In this document: positions 8,106 through 15,442 of the stretch, one piece after another
Layout: every line of letters begins with the position of its first letter
How positions within the stretch are numbered: the stretch's first letter is position 1
Source of the DNA: Chloroflexota bacterium
GTDB lineage: Bacteria > Chloroflexota > UBA11872
Direction of reading: 5' to 3'
NCBI GenBank assembly: GCA_026708035.1
Contig: JAPOVQ010000029.1
Location: 1 to 64,000, forward strand
DNA length: 64,000 nucleotides
The notes under the pieces: model-generated
Told to the model about the DNA's origin: nothing
What the model saw: only the letters and a program-made list of their open reading frames with translations
Databases searched by the model: none
Position numbers and translations under genes: made by a program

Positions 8106-10208
8106 TCAATCCCCCGGGCAATGGACAACGGCAACCTCCCACTGGTCGATCGAGAGGTGGAACGCGTTGTCCTCGACGGCAAGGTCGGCCTGCGCGAGGA
8201 GATCCCGCGCGGACGCAAGCATCCAACCTGGGCGCAGCCGCACCTGCGCCGTGGATCGCTCGAGGTTGAAAACGAACACCAGCCACCCGCCTTGCCGCGA
8301 CCGACGGACGACGGGCACCACCCGATCGCCTTCGATTGCGACCGGGGCCTCTATGCCGCACTCATCCAGAAGGCCCCACACCATTTCCGGCTGCCCAACA
8401 TCGCCAAAGCCCGCCGAAAGAGTCAGTCCGTACCACGTGAAGCGTCCGTCAACCGTCCGCACCGCGACGCTTGCTCCATCGAGTGTGGCAATGGTTTGCG
8501 TTTCCCCCAGTGGCTCCAGTACGGCGTAACCGCACGGACTGGTGACCGAATGCGCGCCGTGGGGCGTCCGCAGCACGTTGCGCCCCTGCTCGATGTCGTA
8601 GTCGGTCACCGCCGAGAAATCGGCCACCCGCACGCCCAACCGATCCGCCAGGCCCTCGGGCGGGCCATAGCTGGATTGCCCATCACCCTGGTAGATCCCG
8701 AAGCTGCCTTCCGCCACCAGCCGAGTCTCCGGGCAGTGCTCCAGCGTGCGCTCGATGCGCTCGCGCACCTCGTCCGTCATCAGCGTCACGTTGGGCAGGA
8801 ACAGCAGCCGATAGCCCGACCAGTCCATGCTCGGGGTGACCACGTCGGCCGGGACGCCGTGCGTCCATAGCGTGCGGTACACGCCCCGCACGTCGGCCAG
8901 GTAGCGCTCGGCCTCGTTGTTGTAGCCGAACAGCTCCTGCGATTCGGGGTGATAGACGATTCCAACTTCGGCCTGCGGACACTCCAGCGTCAAATGCTCA
9001 CTCAAGCGGTCGATCTGCCGGATGGCCTGCGTCACGGCCTCGAAACGCGACGTGGGCTCGCCGTCCAGCGCCACAAGGTTGTAGCCCGGCGACTCGAAGC
9101 TCAGGTATTCCGGCCGGTGCTGCCAGAACATGGCCCCCGAGGCGCCGTGCGCCAGGGTCATCCAGACCAGGGTGGTCAGCTCGCGCGGGTCGCTTTGCTT
9201 CTTCCACGTCACCCCGCCTCGCGACATGCCCGAGTAGATCTCCTCGTTCCACCAGCGCCCCTGCTTCCCCGCGCTGCGCGACCAGTCGAACCCGAACGCG
9301 CGATCCGCGAGCTGGTACGGATCTCTGGAGGTCAGCAGGTTGTTCGAGGGCATGGACATGCCCCAGCTGTCCGCAATGGCCGCGCAACTCTCGTCCCACG
9401 GCCGCGGAAACCAAGCGCCGTGGGAGCGGGTTTCGTGGACCGGATCAAGCCGCTTGGTTTCGTCAATCATCCATTGCAGGTGACCGGCCAGGTTCTCGTA
9501 GTGGAATCGCCGGTACAGCAGCATCTCCACCACGTTGTCATTTGACCGCGGCGGCTCCACGTCTTCCCAGCGGCGGTAGCGGCGCAACAGGCGCTCGTTC
9601 AGCTCATCCAACGTGAAGCGCTCCCGCAGCCAGGCCTCGTACCGCGCCAGCGTGTGCGGGCAGTAGCAGGGATATCCGTCGCTGTCGCGGCAGAATGCCG
9701 ACGTGAGGTTGATCCCGTCCCAGATCCCCCAGATCAGCAGGCTCGGCCGCTCCCGGTAGCGCGTCACCACATGGCGCAGCAGCGCGCCCGCGTATTCACG
9801 CCAGGCCGGGTGGTCGTAGCAGTGCATCTGGGAGCCTTGCGGCGTGGCCGCGCCCGCGGTCGGCGATACCCGTTCCCCGCGGTAGGTGACCACCCGCATG
9901 TCGGGATGTTCGCGTGTCAGCCACTCGGGGCAGGCGCCGTGCGTAGCCAGAATGATGTCGAGCCAAATCTGGAGATCGTGTTCGGCCGCCAAATCGAACA
10001 GCCGGTCAATGTCCTCCAGCTCATACTGGCCCGGTCGTGGCTCCATGTGGTTCCAATAGGTGAAGCTGCGGACGATGCGGAAGCCCGCGGCGTTCAAACG
10101 CGCGAAGTCGTCGTCCCAGAGATCGAGCTTGGGCATCGGGGCGCGGTAGTACCCCACCCCAACCGGAAACGGGACGCCGGGAATGCCGAAGAGCTCCTGG
10201 TCAGACAT
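8106..10208 (-). CDS. GH42 beta-galactosidase-like protein, copy 1
   Basis: A 700-residue glycoside hydrolase family 42 relative. It has the TIM barrel with FRIVRSFTYWNHMEPRPGQY near the N-terminus, the CYC-containing WLRERFTLDELN segment, the AHGASGAMFWQ segment, and the GH42 trimerisation-type domain from about 400 on (GVPADVVTPSMDWSGYRLL). The start at 10208 is set by alignment with copy 2: both then begin six residues before FGIPG. The nucleophile region reads WWNEEIYSG (E322/E323). At the usual Asn-Glu acid/base site the sequence is IWGIWDGIN, so Asp164-Gly165 replace Asn-Glu. It lacks a signal peptide and is probably cytoplasmic. The substrate is unassigned. Confidence 0.85.
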   Translation of the reverse strand: MSDQELFGIPGVPFPVGVGYYRAPMPKLDLWDDDFARLNAAGFRIVRSFTYWNHMEPRPGQYELEDIDRLFDLAAEHDLQIWLDIILATHGACPEWLTREHPDMRVVTYRGERVSPTAGAATPQGSQMHCYDHPAWREYAGALLRHVVTRYRERPSLLIWGIWDGINLTSAFCRDSDGYPCYCPHTLARYEAWLRERFTLDELNERLLRRYRRWEDVEPPRSNDNVVEMLLYRRFHYENLAGHLQWMIDETKRLDPVHETRSHGAWFPRPWDESCAAIADSWGMSMPSNNLLTSRDPYQLADRAFGFDWSRSAGKQGRWWNEEIYSGMSRGGVTWKKQSDPRELTTLVWMTLAHGASGAMFWQHRPEYLSFESPGYNLVALDGEPTSRFEAVTQAIRQIDRLSEHLTLECPQAEVGIVYHPESQELFGYNNEAERYLADVRGVYRTLWTHGVPADVVTPSMDWSGYRLLFLPNVTLMTDEVRERIERTLEHCPETRLVAEGSFGIYQGDGQSSYGPPEGLADRLGVRVADFSAVTDYDIEQGRNVLRTPHGAHSVTSPCGYAVLEPLGETQTIATLDGASVAVRTVDGRFTWYGLTLSAGFGDVGQPEMVWGLLDECGIEAPVAIEGDRVVPVVRRSRQGGWLVFVFNLERSTAQVRLRPGWMLASARDLLAQADLAVEDNAFHLSIDQWEVAVVHCPGD

Positions 10209-10320
10209 CTGGCTCGGTCCCTTCATCCGCGTGCCGGCCTCTGCTCATGGCCAACGGACTGCCGCCCGCCATTTCTCTCCGATCCAACATGACAAGCCGA
10301 ATAATGTTTCCTCGCGCCGC

Positions 10321-12408
10321 TCAAGCCTCTGAGCAGTGGATGACGGCGACTTCCCACTGGTCGATCTCGAGCTGGAACGCGTTGTCCTCCAATGCAAGAT
10401 CGGCCTGCGCCAGGAGATCGCGCGCCATGGTCGTCCGCCAGCGCGGTCGCAGATTCACCTGCGCCGCGGCCCGCTTCAGATTGAACACGAACACCAGCCA
10501 TCCCCCCTGCTGCGAACGCCGCACCACCGGCACCACTCGGTCGCCTTCCAGCGCCACCGGCGCTTCGATGCCGGCCTCGCCCACCGCCCCTAGCACCACA
10601 TCCCGCTGGCCCACATCACCGAAGCCCGCCGACAGGGTCAGCCCATACCACGTGAACCGCCCGTCCGCGGTCTGCACCGCGACGGTACCCCCATCCAGGG
10701 AAGCAATGGCGCGCGTCTCCCCCCGCGGCTCCAGCACGGCATAGCCGCAGGGGCTCGTGATCGCGTGCCGGCCGTGGGGCGTCTGCACCACGTTGTCTCC
10801 CTGCTCGATGTCGTATTCAGTCACTGCCGAAAAGTCCGCCACCCGCACCCCCAGCCGCTCGGCAAAGCCCTCTGGCGGACCGTAGCTGGACTGCCCGTCG
10901 CCCGTGTAGAGGCCAAAGCTGCCCTCCGCCACTAGCCGCGTCTCCGGGCACTGCTCTAGGGTGCGCTCGATCCGCTCCCGCACGCCGTCGGTCATCAGCG
11001 TCACGTTGGGCAGGAACAGCAACCGGTAGCCCGTCCAATCCATGCTCGGGGTCACCACGTCAGCCGGCACGCCGTGCGCCCACAGCGTGCGGTACACGCC
11101 CCGCAGGTCGGCCAGGAAGCGGTCGTCCTCGTCGTTGTAGCCGAACAGCTCCTGCGATTCGGGGTGATAGACGATCCCCACCGCGGCGCGCGGACACTCC
11201 AACGGCAGGTGCTCGCGCAGGCCGTCGATCTGCCGGATGGCCCTTGTCGCAGCCGCAAATCGCGGCGTGGGCTCCCCGTCCAACGCCACCAGGTTGTAGC
11301 CCGGCGATTCGAAGCTGAGGTACTCCGGCCGGTACTGCCAGAACATGGCCCCCGAAGCACCGTGCGCCAAGGTCATCCAGAGCAGCATAGTCAGCTCGCG
11401 CGGGTCCGATTGCTTCTTCCACGCCACCCCGCCACGTGACATGCCGGCGTAGATCTCCTCGTTCCACCAGCGCCCGTCCTTCCCCGCGCTGCGCGACCAA
11501 TCGAACCCGAACGCTCGCCCCGAAACCTGGTTCGGGTCTCTGGAGGTCAGCAGGTTGTTCGAGGGCATGGACATGCCCCAACTGTCGGCGATGGCCGCGC
11601 AGTCCTCGTCCAAGGGGCGAGGGGACCAAGCGCCGTGGGAGCGGGTCTCATGGTCGGGATCGATCTGCTTCGTCTCGTCGACCATCCATTGCAGGTGGCC
11701 GGCCAGGTTTTCGTAGTGGAAGCGCCGGTACAGCAGCATCTCCACCACGTTCCCATTCGACCGCGGCGGCTCCACGTCCTCCCAGCGGCGGTAGCGGCGC
11801 AGCAGGCGCTCGTTGAGCTCGTCCAGCGTGAAGCGCTCGCGCAGCCAGGCCTCGTACCGCGCCAGGGTGTGCCGGCAGTAGCAGGGATAGCCGCGTGCCG
11901 ACGCTAGGCCGACACCGTCCCAAAGGCCCCATATCAGCAAGCTGGGCCGCTCCCGGTAACGCGTCACCACGTGGCGAAGCAGCGCGCCCCCGTAGTCGCG
12001 CCAGGCCGGGTGGTCGTAGCAGTGAATCTGCGAGCCCTGCGGCGTGGCCGCGCCGGCAGTCGGCGCTACCGGTTCCCCGCTGTTGGTGACGATCCGCATG
12101 TCGGGATGCTCGCGGGTCAGCCACTCGGGGCAGGCCCCGTGCGTAGCCAACGTGATGTCGAGCCAGACCTTGAGTTCGTGCTTCGCCGCCAGATCGAACA
12201 GCCGGTCAAAGTCCTCCAGCTCATACTGGCCCGGTCGCGGCTCCATGTGGTTCCAGTAGGAGAAGCTGCGGACAATGCGGAAACCCGCCGCGCGCAATCG
12301 CGCGAAGTCCTCGTCCCAGACGTCAAGCTTGGGGATCGGCGCGCGGTAGTACTCCACCCCAACCGGAAACGGATCTCCTGGAATGCCAAAGCGGTGGGCT
12401 GCAGTCAT
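10321..12408 (-). CDS. GH42 beta-galactosidase-like protein, copy 2
   Basis: A 695-residue paralogue of the gene immediately downstream, colinear and roughly four-fifths identical by eye, so the pair arose by tandem duplication. It has the same barrel, CYC segment, AHGASGAMFWQ segment and trimerisation-type domain. The acid/base site again lacks Asn-Glu (IWGLWDGVG, D164-G165), while the nucleophile region WWNEEIY is kept. A short deletion after the acid/base strand removes the first cysteine of the metal cluster seen in copy 1 (SAFCRDSDGYPCYC versus SARGYPCYC). GGAG about ten bases upstream supports ATG 12408. It diverges from rex across about 130 bases. Confidence 0.85.
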   Translation of the reverse strand: MTAAHRFGIPGDPFPVGVEYYRAPIPKLDVWDEDFARLRAAGFRIVRSFSYWNHMEPRPGQYELEDFDRLFDLAAKHELKVWLDITLATHGACPEWLTREHPDMRIVTNSGEPVAPTAGAATPQGSQIHCYDHPAWRDYGGALLRHVVTRYRERPSLLIWGLWDGVGLASARGYPCYCRHTLARYEAWLRERFTLDELNERLLRRYRRWEDVEPPRSNGNVVEMLLYRRFHYENLAGHLQWMVDETKQIDPDHETRSHGAWSPRPLDEDCAAIADSWGMSMPSNNLLTSRDPNQVSGRAFGFDWSRSAGKDGRWWNEEIYAGMSRGGVAWKKQSDPRELTMLLWMTLAHGASGAMFWQYRPEYLSFESPGYNLVALDGEPTPRFAAATRAIRQIDGLREHLPLECPRAAVGIVYHPESQELFGYNDEDDRFLADLRGVYRTLWAHGVPADVVTPSMDWTGYRLLFLPNVTLMTDGVRERIERTLEQCPETRLVAEGSFGLYTGDGQSSYGPPEGFAERLGVRVADFSAVTEYDIEQGDNVVQTPHGRHAITSPCGYAVLEPRGETRAIASLDGGTVAVQTADGRFTWYGLTLSAGFGDVGQRDVVLGAVGEAGIEAPVALEGDRVVPVVRRSQQGGWLVFVFNLKRAAAQVNLRPRWRTTMARDLLAQADLALEDNAFQLEIDQWEVAVIHCSEA

Positions 12409-12537
12409 CTCGACAAGCTCCGTTCCCGCGCGTGAGTCGGCCCCATGGTATCCGCCGTGAGCCTGGCAAGATCGCCCATGCTAGATTGCGGCCGTCTCGC
12501 GCTCGTGGTGCCGACCGCGAGCCCCCGGCGCCCCCGT

Positions 12538-13197
12538 ATGGCAGATCGCCGTTCGTCGCAACGTATTCCCCCAACCACGGTGCGGCGCCTTTCGGCCTAC
12601 TACCGCGCGCTCGGCGCGCTCGTGGAGCAGGGCGTGCCGCACGTCTCGTCCAAGGCGCTCAGCGATCTCGCCGGGTCCACGGCGCCGCAAGTGCGCCGCG
12701 ACCTGGCCTATTTCGGGTCGTTCGGTACACGGGGCGTGGGCTACTCCGTGAACGCTCTGCGGAGCCAACTCGCTCGAATCCTTGGAATCGATCGTTCGTG
12801 GCCGCTGGGACTGATAGGGGTGGGCAATCTGGGCCAGGCGTTGCTGGCCTACCGTGGCTTTCGCGGACCCGAGTACACCATCGCCGCCGCATTCGACGCC
12901 GACCCGGCCAAGATCGGCGCGGTGGTCGAGGGCGTCCAAGTGGTGGACGTGTCCAGCTTCGCGAGCGAGGCGCGACGGCTCGGCCTGGCGATCGCCCTGG
13001 TCGCAGTGCCTGCGGAGGCCGCGCAGGCCGTGGTCGATCAAGTCGTGGCCGCCGACGTTCACGCCATTCTCAACTTCGCACCGGCGCAGTTGCGCGTCCC
13101 CTCAGGTGTACGCCTCTCGAACGTGGACCTGTCCATGGAAGTGGAGTCGCTCACCCATGCGCTTAGCAACGGACGGCATGGCGCGGGCGGGGCGTGA
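12538..13197 (+). CDS. rex: Redox-sensing transcriptional repressor Rex
   Basis: A 219-residue Rex repressor. It senses the NADH/NAD+ ratio: NAD+-bound or free Rex holds its operator and NADH releases it. The N-terminal winged helix runs through VRRLSAYYRALGAL and DLAGSTAPQVRRDLAYFG, the family recognition-helix region, followed by GTRGVGY. The C-terminal Rossmann domain has GVGNLGQALLAY. The start at ATG 12538 (MADRRSSQRIP) gives the normal Rex length; the upstream GTG at 12445 would add an atypical leader. It lies directly upstream of the complex I genes on the same strand, with a Rex-box-like site 19 bases after its stop, so control of nuo by Rex is very likely. Confidence 0.95.
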   Translation: MADRRSSQRIPPTTVRRLSAYYRALGALVEQGVPHVSSKALSDLAGSTAPQVRRDLAYFGSFGTRGVGYSVNALRSQLARILGIDRSWPLGLIGVGNLGQALLAYRGFRGPEYTIAAAFDADPAKIGAVVEGVQVVDVSSFASEARRLGLAIALVAVPAEAAQAVVDQVVAADVHAILNFAPAQLRVPSGVRLSNVDLSMEVESLTHALSNGRHGAGGA

Positions 13198-13201
13198 TGC
13201 G

Positions 13202-13207
13202 TATCAT
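13202..13207 (+). promoter_or_regulatory. Candidate -10 box for the nuo operon
   Basis: TATCAT matches the sigma-70 -10 consensus at five of six positions and sits just after the rex stop. If used, transcription would start near 13214, which places the Rex box over the start of the transcript, a repressing position. No good -35 is visible 16-18 bases upstream. Confidence 0.35.
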
Positions 13208-13216
13208 GAGCGCGGC

Positions 13217-13234
13217 TTGTGAAGTCCATCACTA
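13217..13234. promoter_or_regulatory. Probable Rex operator (Rex box)
   Basis: The 18-base sequence TTGTGAAGTCCATCACTA fits the Rex-box layout TTGTGA-N6-TCACAA with a single half-site mismatch (T for A at position 17). It lies between rex and nuoA, about 35 bases before the nuoA start. Rex boxes upstream of NADH dehydrogenase genes are well known in Gram-positive bacteria; occupancy here is inferred from sequence and position. Confidence 0.72.
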
Positions 13235-13268
13235 ACTGTCAACCGACGAGGGGTAGCAGCGCGTCCTA

Positions 13269-13631
13269 ATGCCGTCTTGGATCGCCGTTGTCATTCTCAT
13301 CGCGCTCGCGCTTCTCTTCACCATCGGCAGCTTCGTCGGGACGATGGCCCTCAAGCCGCGCCGCAAGGACCCGGTGAAGGGCGAAGCCTACGAGTCCGGC
13401 ATGCCCCCCATCGGCGACACGCGCGGCCGCCATAACGTCCGCTTTTACATCGTGGCCATGCTGTTCCTGATATTCGACGTCGAGCTGGCGTTCCTCTATC
13501 CGTGGGTCGTGCTCTACAGCAATCTCGACGAACAGCTCTTCTTGTTCATTGAAGCGCTGGTGTTCATCGGCATCCTCGGCGTCGGCTACGTCTACGCGTG
13601 GCGCAAGGGCGCCCTGGACTGGAAGAACTAG
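13269..13631 (+). CDS. nuoA: NADH-quinone oxidoreductase subunit A
   Basis: A 120-residue membrane subunit of respiratory complex I, next to the quinone site. It has three hydrophobic helices (about 4-25, 60-80 and 88-110) and the conserved loop with YESGMPP and then RFYIVAMLFLIFDVELAFLYPW, the family signature. It is the first gene of the nuo run. The next gene, nuoC, starts three bases after its stop, so nuoB, which normally stands here, is missing. Confidence 0.97.
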   Translation: MPSWIAVVILIALALLFTIGSFVGTMALKPRRKDPVKGEAYESGMPPIGDTRGRHNVRFYIVAMLFLIFDVELAFLYPWVVLYSNLDEQLFLFIEALVFIGILGVGYVYAWRKGALDWKN

Positions 13632-13634
13632 CCT

Positions 13635-14213
13635 GTGATCAGCACGGCGCCGACACCCACGATTGAGGCGGCTGGCATCGTGAGCCGCGTGCGCGAGCTT
13701 GCCGGCGACGCATTTGAAGGCGGTCGCGTCGTACGGGGCGATCCCGTCGTCGAGATTTCATCGGATGCCGTGAATCTGCTGGCTGAGGCGCTTCGTGATG
13801 ACAGCGAGTTGCGCTTCGAGCAGCTCATCGACGTGACGGCGGTGCACTGGCCCGCGGACGCCGGGCGCGAGTTTGAGCTGATCTACCAATATCGTTCGCT
13901 CAGCAACAACCTGTTTCTTCGGGTGAAGACGCGCGTAGGCGACGGCGGCTCCGTCGCGACACTGGCCCACACCTACCAATCCGGGCGCTGGCTGGAGCGC
14001 GAGGTGCACGATCTGTTCGGCGTGGGCTTCGAGGGCCATCCGGACCTGCGCCGCGTGCTGCTGCCCGAGGGCTACGAGGGCCACCCGCTGCGCAAGGACT
14101 ACCCGGTCGAAGGCCCAACCTTCCCCGAGGACGCCCACCGCAACGATCTGTTCGGACATCTTGACCCGGATGACTTCTGGGACGAGCCGGAGGCCGGAGC
14201 GTCGGGCTCATGA
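13635..14213 (+). CDS. nuoC: NADH-quinone oxidoreductase subunit C
   Basis: A 192-residue soluble connecting-arm subunit of complex I. The 30-kDa-subunit signature is clear: EREVHDLFGVGFEGHPDLRR and then LLPEGYEGHPLRKDYPVEG. It is a stand-alone NuoC and is not fused to NuoD. GTG 13635 follows the nuoA stop by three bases. The end overlaps the nuoD start by four bases (ATGA), so C and D are coupled. In the complex it packs against NuoB and NuoD, which makes the absence of nuoB beside it notable. Confidence 0.96.
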   Translation: MISTAPTPTIEAAGIVSRVRELAGDAFEGGRVVRGDPVVEISSDAVNLLAEALRDDSELRFEQLIDVTAVHWPADAGREFELIYQYRSLSNNLFLRVKTRVGDGGSVATLAHTYQSGRWLEREVHDLFGVGFEGHPDLRRVLLPEGYEGHPLRKDYPVEGPTFPEDAHRNDLFGHLDPDDFWDEPEAGASGS

Positions 14214-15442
14214 GCGTCGAAACCGGCACCGCCAGCATGTTCGGCGACATCGAACAGGTCAGCGAAAACCAGATGGTGCTCAACATGGGGCCGCAGCATC
14301 CCAGCACGCACGGCGTGATGCGGTTGCTAATCGAGGTCGATGGCGAAACGGTCACCAAGTGCACCCCCGACGTGGGCTACCTGCACCGCGGCGTGGAGAA
14401 GCTCATCGAGACCCACGACTACCGCGGCGGCATCACGCTCACCGACCGCATGGACTACACCGCCGGCCCGTCGAACAATATGGGCTACCTCATGGCCATC
14501 GAGAAGCTGATGGGCATGGAGGACGAGATTCCGCTGCGGGCCAAGCTGATTCGCACGGCGGTGGCCGAGCTTTCCCGCCTGGCGTCCCACCACATCTGGA
14601 TCGGCACGCACGCGCTGGACATCGGCGCCATGTCGGCCTTCCTGTGGTCCCTGCGCGAGCGCGAAAAGATCCTCTATCTCTTCGAGCAGGCCTGCGGCGC
14701 GCGCCTCACCACGTCATTCATGCGCGTGGGTGGCACCGGTCCGCATGACGTCCCCGAAAGTTGGGTGGAGAACGTCGACGCGTTTCTCGACAGCTACACG
14801 CTCGACGAGCTCAACGCTCTCTTGACCGGCAACGAGATTTTCCAGAGCCGCACCCGCGGCGTGGGCGTCATTCCGGCCGAACAGGCGCTGAGCTACGGGC
14901 TCACCGGCCCTGCCCTGCGGGGATCGGGCGTCGACTGGGACCTGCGCAAGGCGCGGCCCTACGCCGCCTACGACATGATCGACTTTGAGATCCCGGTGTT
15001 CCCGGAGGGCGATGTCTACGCGCGCTACCTGGTGCGGCTCAACGAGATGTACCAGGCGGCGCGGATCGTCCGGCAGTGCATGGAGCATCTCCGCGACCTG
15101 CCGCCGGACGCCCCGTCCAACGCGGACCGTCCCGACCTGGTGCCGCCGGACGTGGGGCGGGTGCCCTTTGACATGGAAGCCATGATCAATCACTTCAAAT
15201 TGGTGATGCACGGTGTCGAGCCGCCGGTCGGCGAAGCCTACTTCGGAATCGAGGGGCCGAAAGGCGAACTGGGCTACTACTTCGTGAGCGACGGGAGCGG
15301 CATGCCCTATCGCTGTCACGTGCGCTCGCCGTCGTTCGTCAATCTCGGCGTCATGGAGGATGCGGCGGTCGGCGGACTGATCGCCGACACAGTGGCGCTG
15401 ATCGGCAGCATCGACATCGTGCTGGGTGAGGTGGACCGGTGA
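14210..15442 (+). CDS. nuoD: NADH-quinone oxidoreductase subunit D
   Basis: The 410-residue 49-kDa-type subunit, which forms most of the quinone-binding pocket with NuoB. The N-terminal MGPQHPSTHGVMRLL carries the conserved His-rich quinone loop. GYLHRGVEKL and the Asp/His contacts follow, and the family end LGEVDR is present. The four hydrogenase-type nickel ligands are absent, as expected for complex I. It overlaps nuoC at the start and the nuoG start at its end by four bases each, so it belongs to one translationally coupled message. Confidence 0.97.
   Translation: MSVETGTASMFGDIEQVSENQMVLNMGPQHPSTHGVMRLLIEVDGETVTKCTPDVGYLHRGVEKLIETHDYRGGITLTDRMDYTAGPSNNMGYLMAIEKLMGMEDEIPLRAKLIRTAVAELSRLASHHIWIGTHALDIGAMSAFLWSLREREKILYLFEQACGARLTTSFMRVGGTGPHDVPESWVENVDAFLDSYTLDELNALLTGNEIFQSRTRGVGVIPAEQALSYGLTGPALRGSGVDWDLRKARPYAAYDMIDFEIPVFPEGDVYARYLVRLNEMYQAARIVRQCMEHLRDLPPDAPSNADRPDLVPPDVGRVPFDMEAMINHFKLVMHGVEPPVGEAYFGIEGPKGELGYYFVSDGSGMPYRCHVRSPSFVNLGVMEDAAVGGLIADTVALIGSIDIVLGEVDR

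Larger units (their letters stand above)
8106..12408 (-). repeat. Tandem duplication of a GH42 gene
   Basis: Two head-to-tail gene-length direct repeats (8106-10208 and 10321-12408) are separated by about 110 bases. Similarity runs the whole length of both genes, including long stretches with nearly the same codons. No insertion sequence or flanking inverted repeat is visible, so simple tandem duplication is the likeliest origin. Confidence 0.85.

Noticed and set aside
8106..12408. GH42 pair as part of a transposon or genomic island
   Set aside because: No transposase, integrase, terminal repeats or tRNA junction is present, and base composition looks like that of the neighbours.
12445..12537. 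Longer N-terminus for Rex
   Set aside because: The extra 31 residues do not resemble Rex and ATG 12538 gives the normal length.
13632..13634. Possible hidden nuoB between nuoA and nuoC
   Set aside because: The gap is three bases, and neither flanking protein contains the NuoB cysteine motifs.
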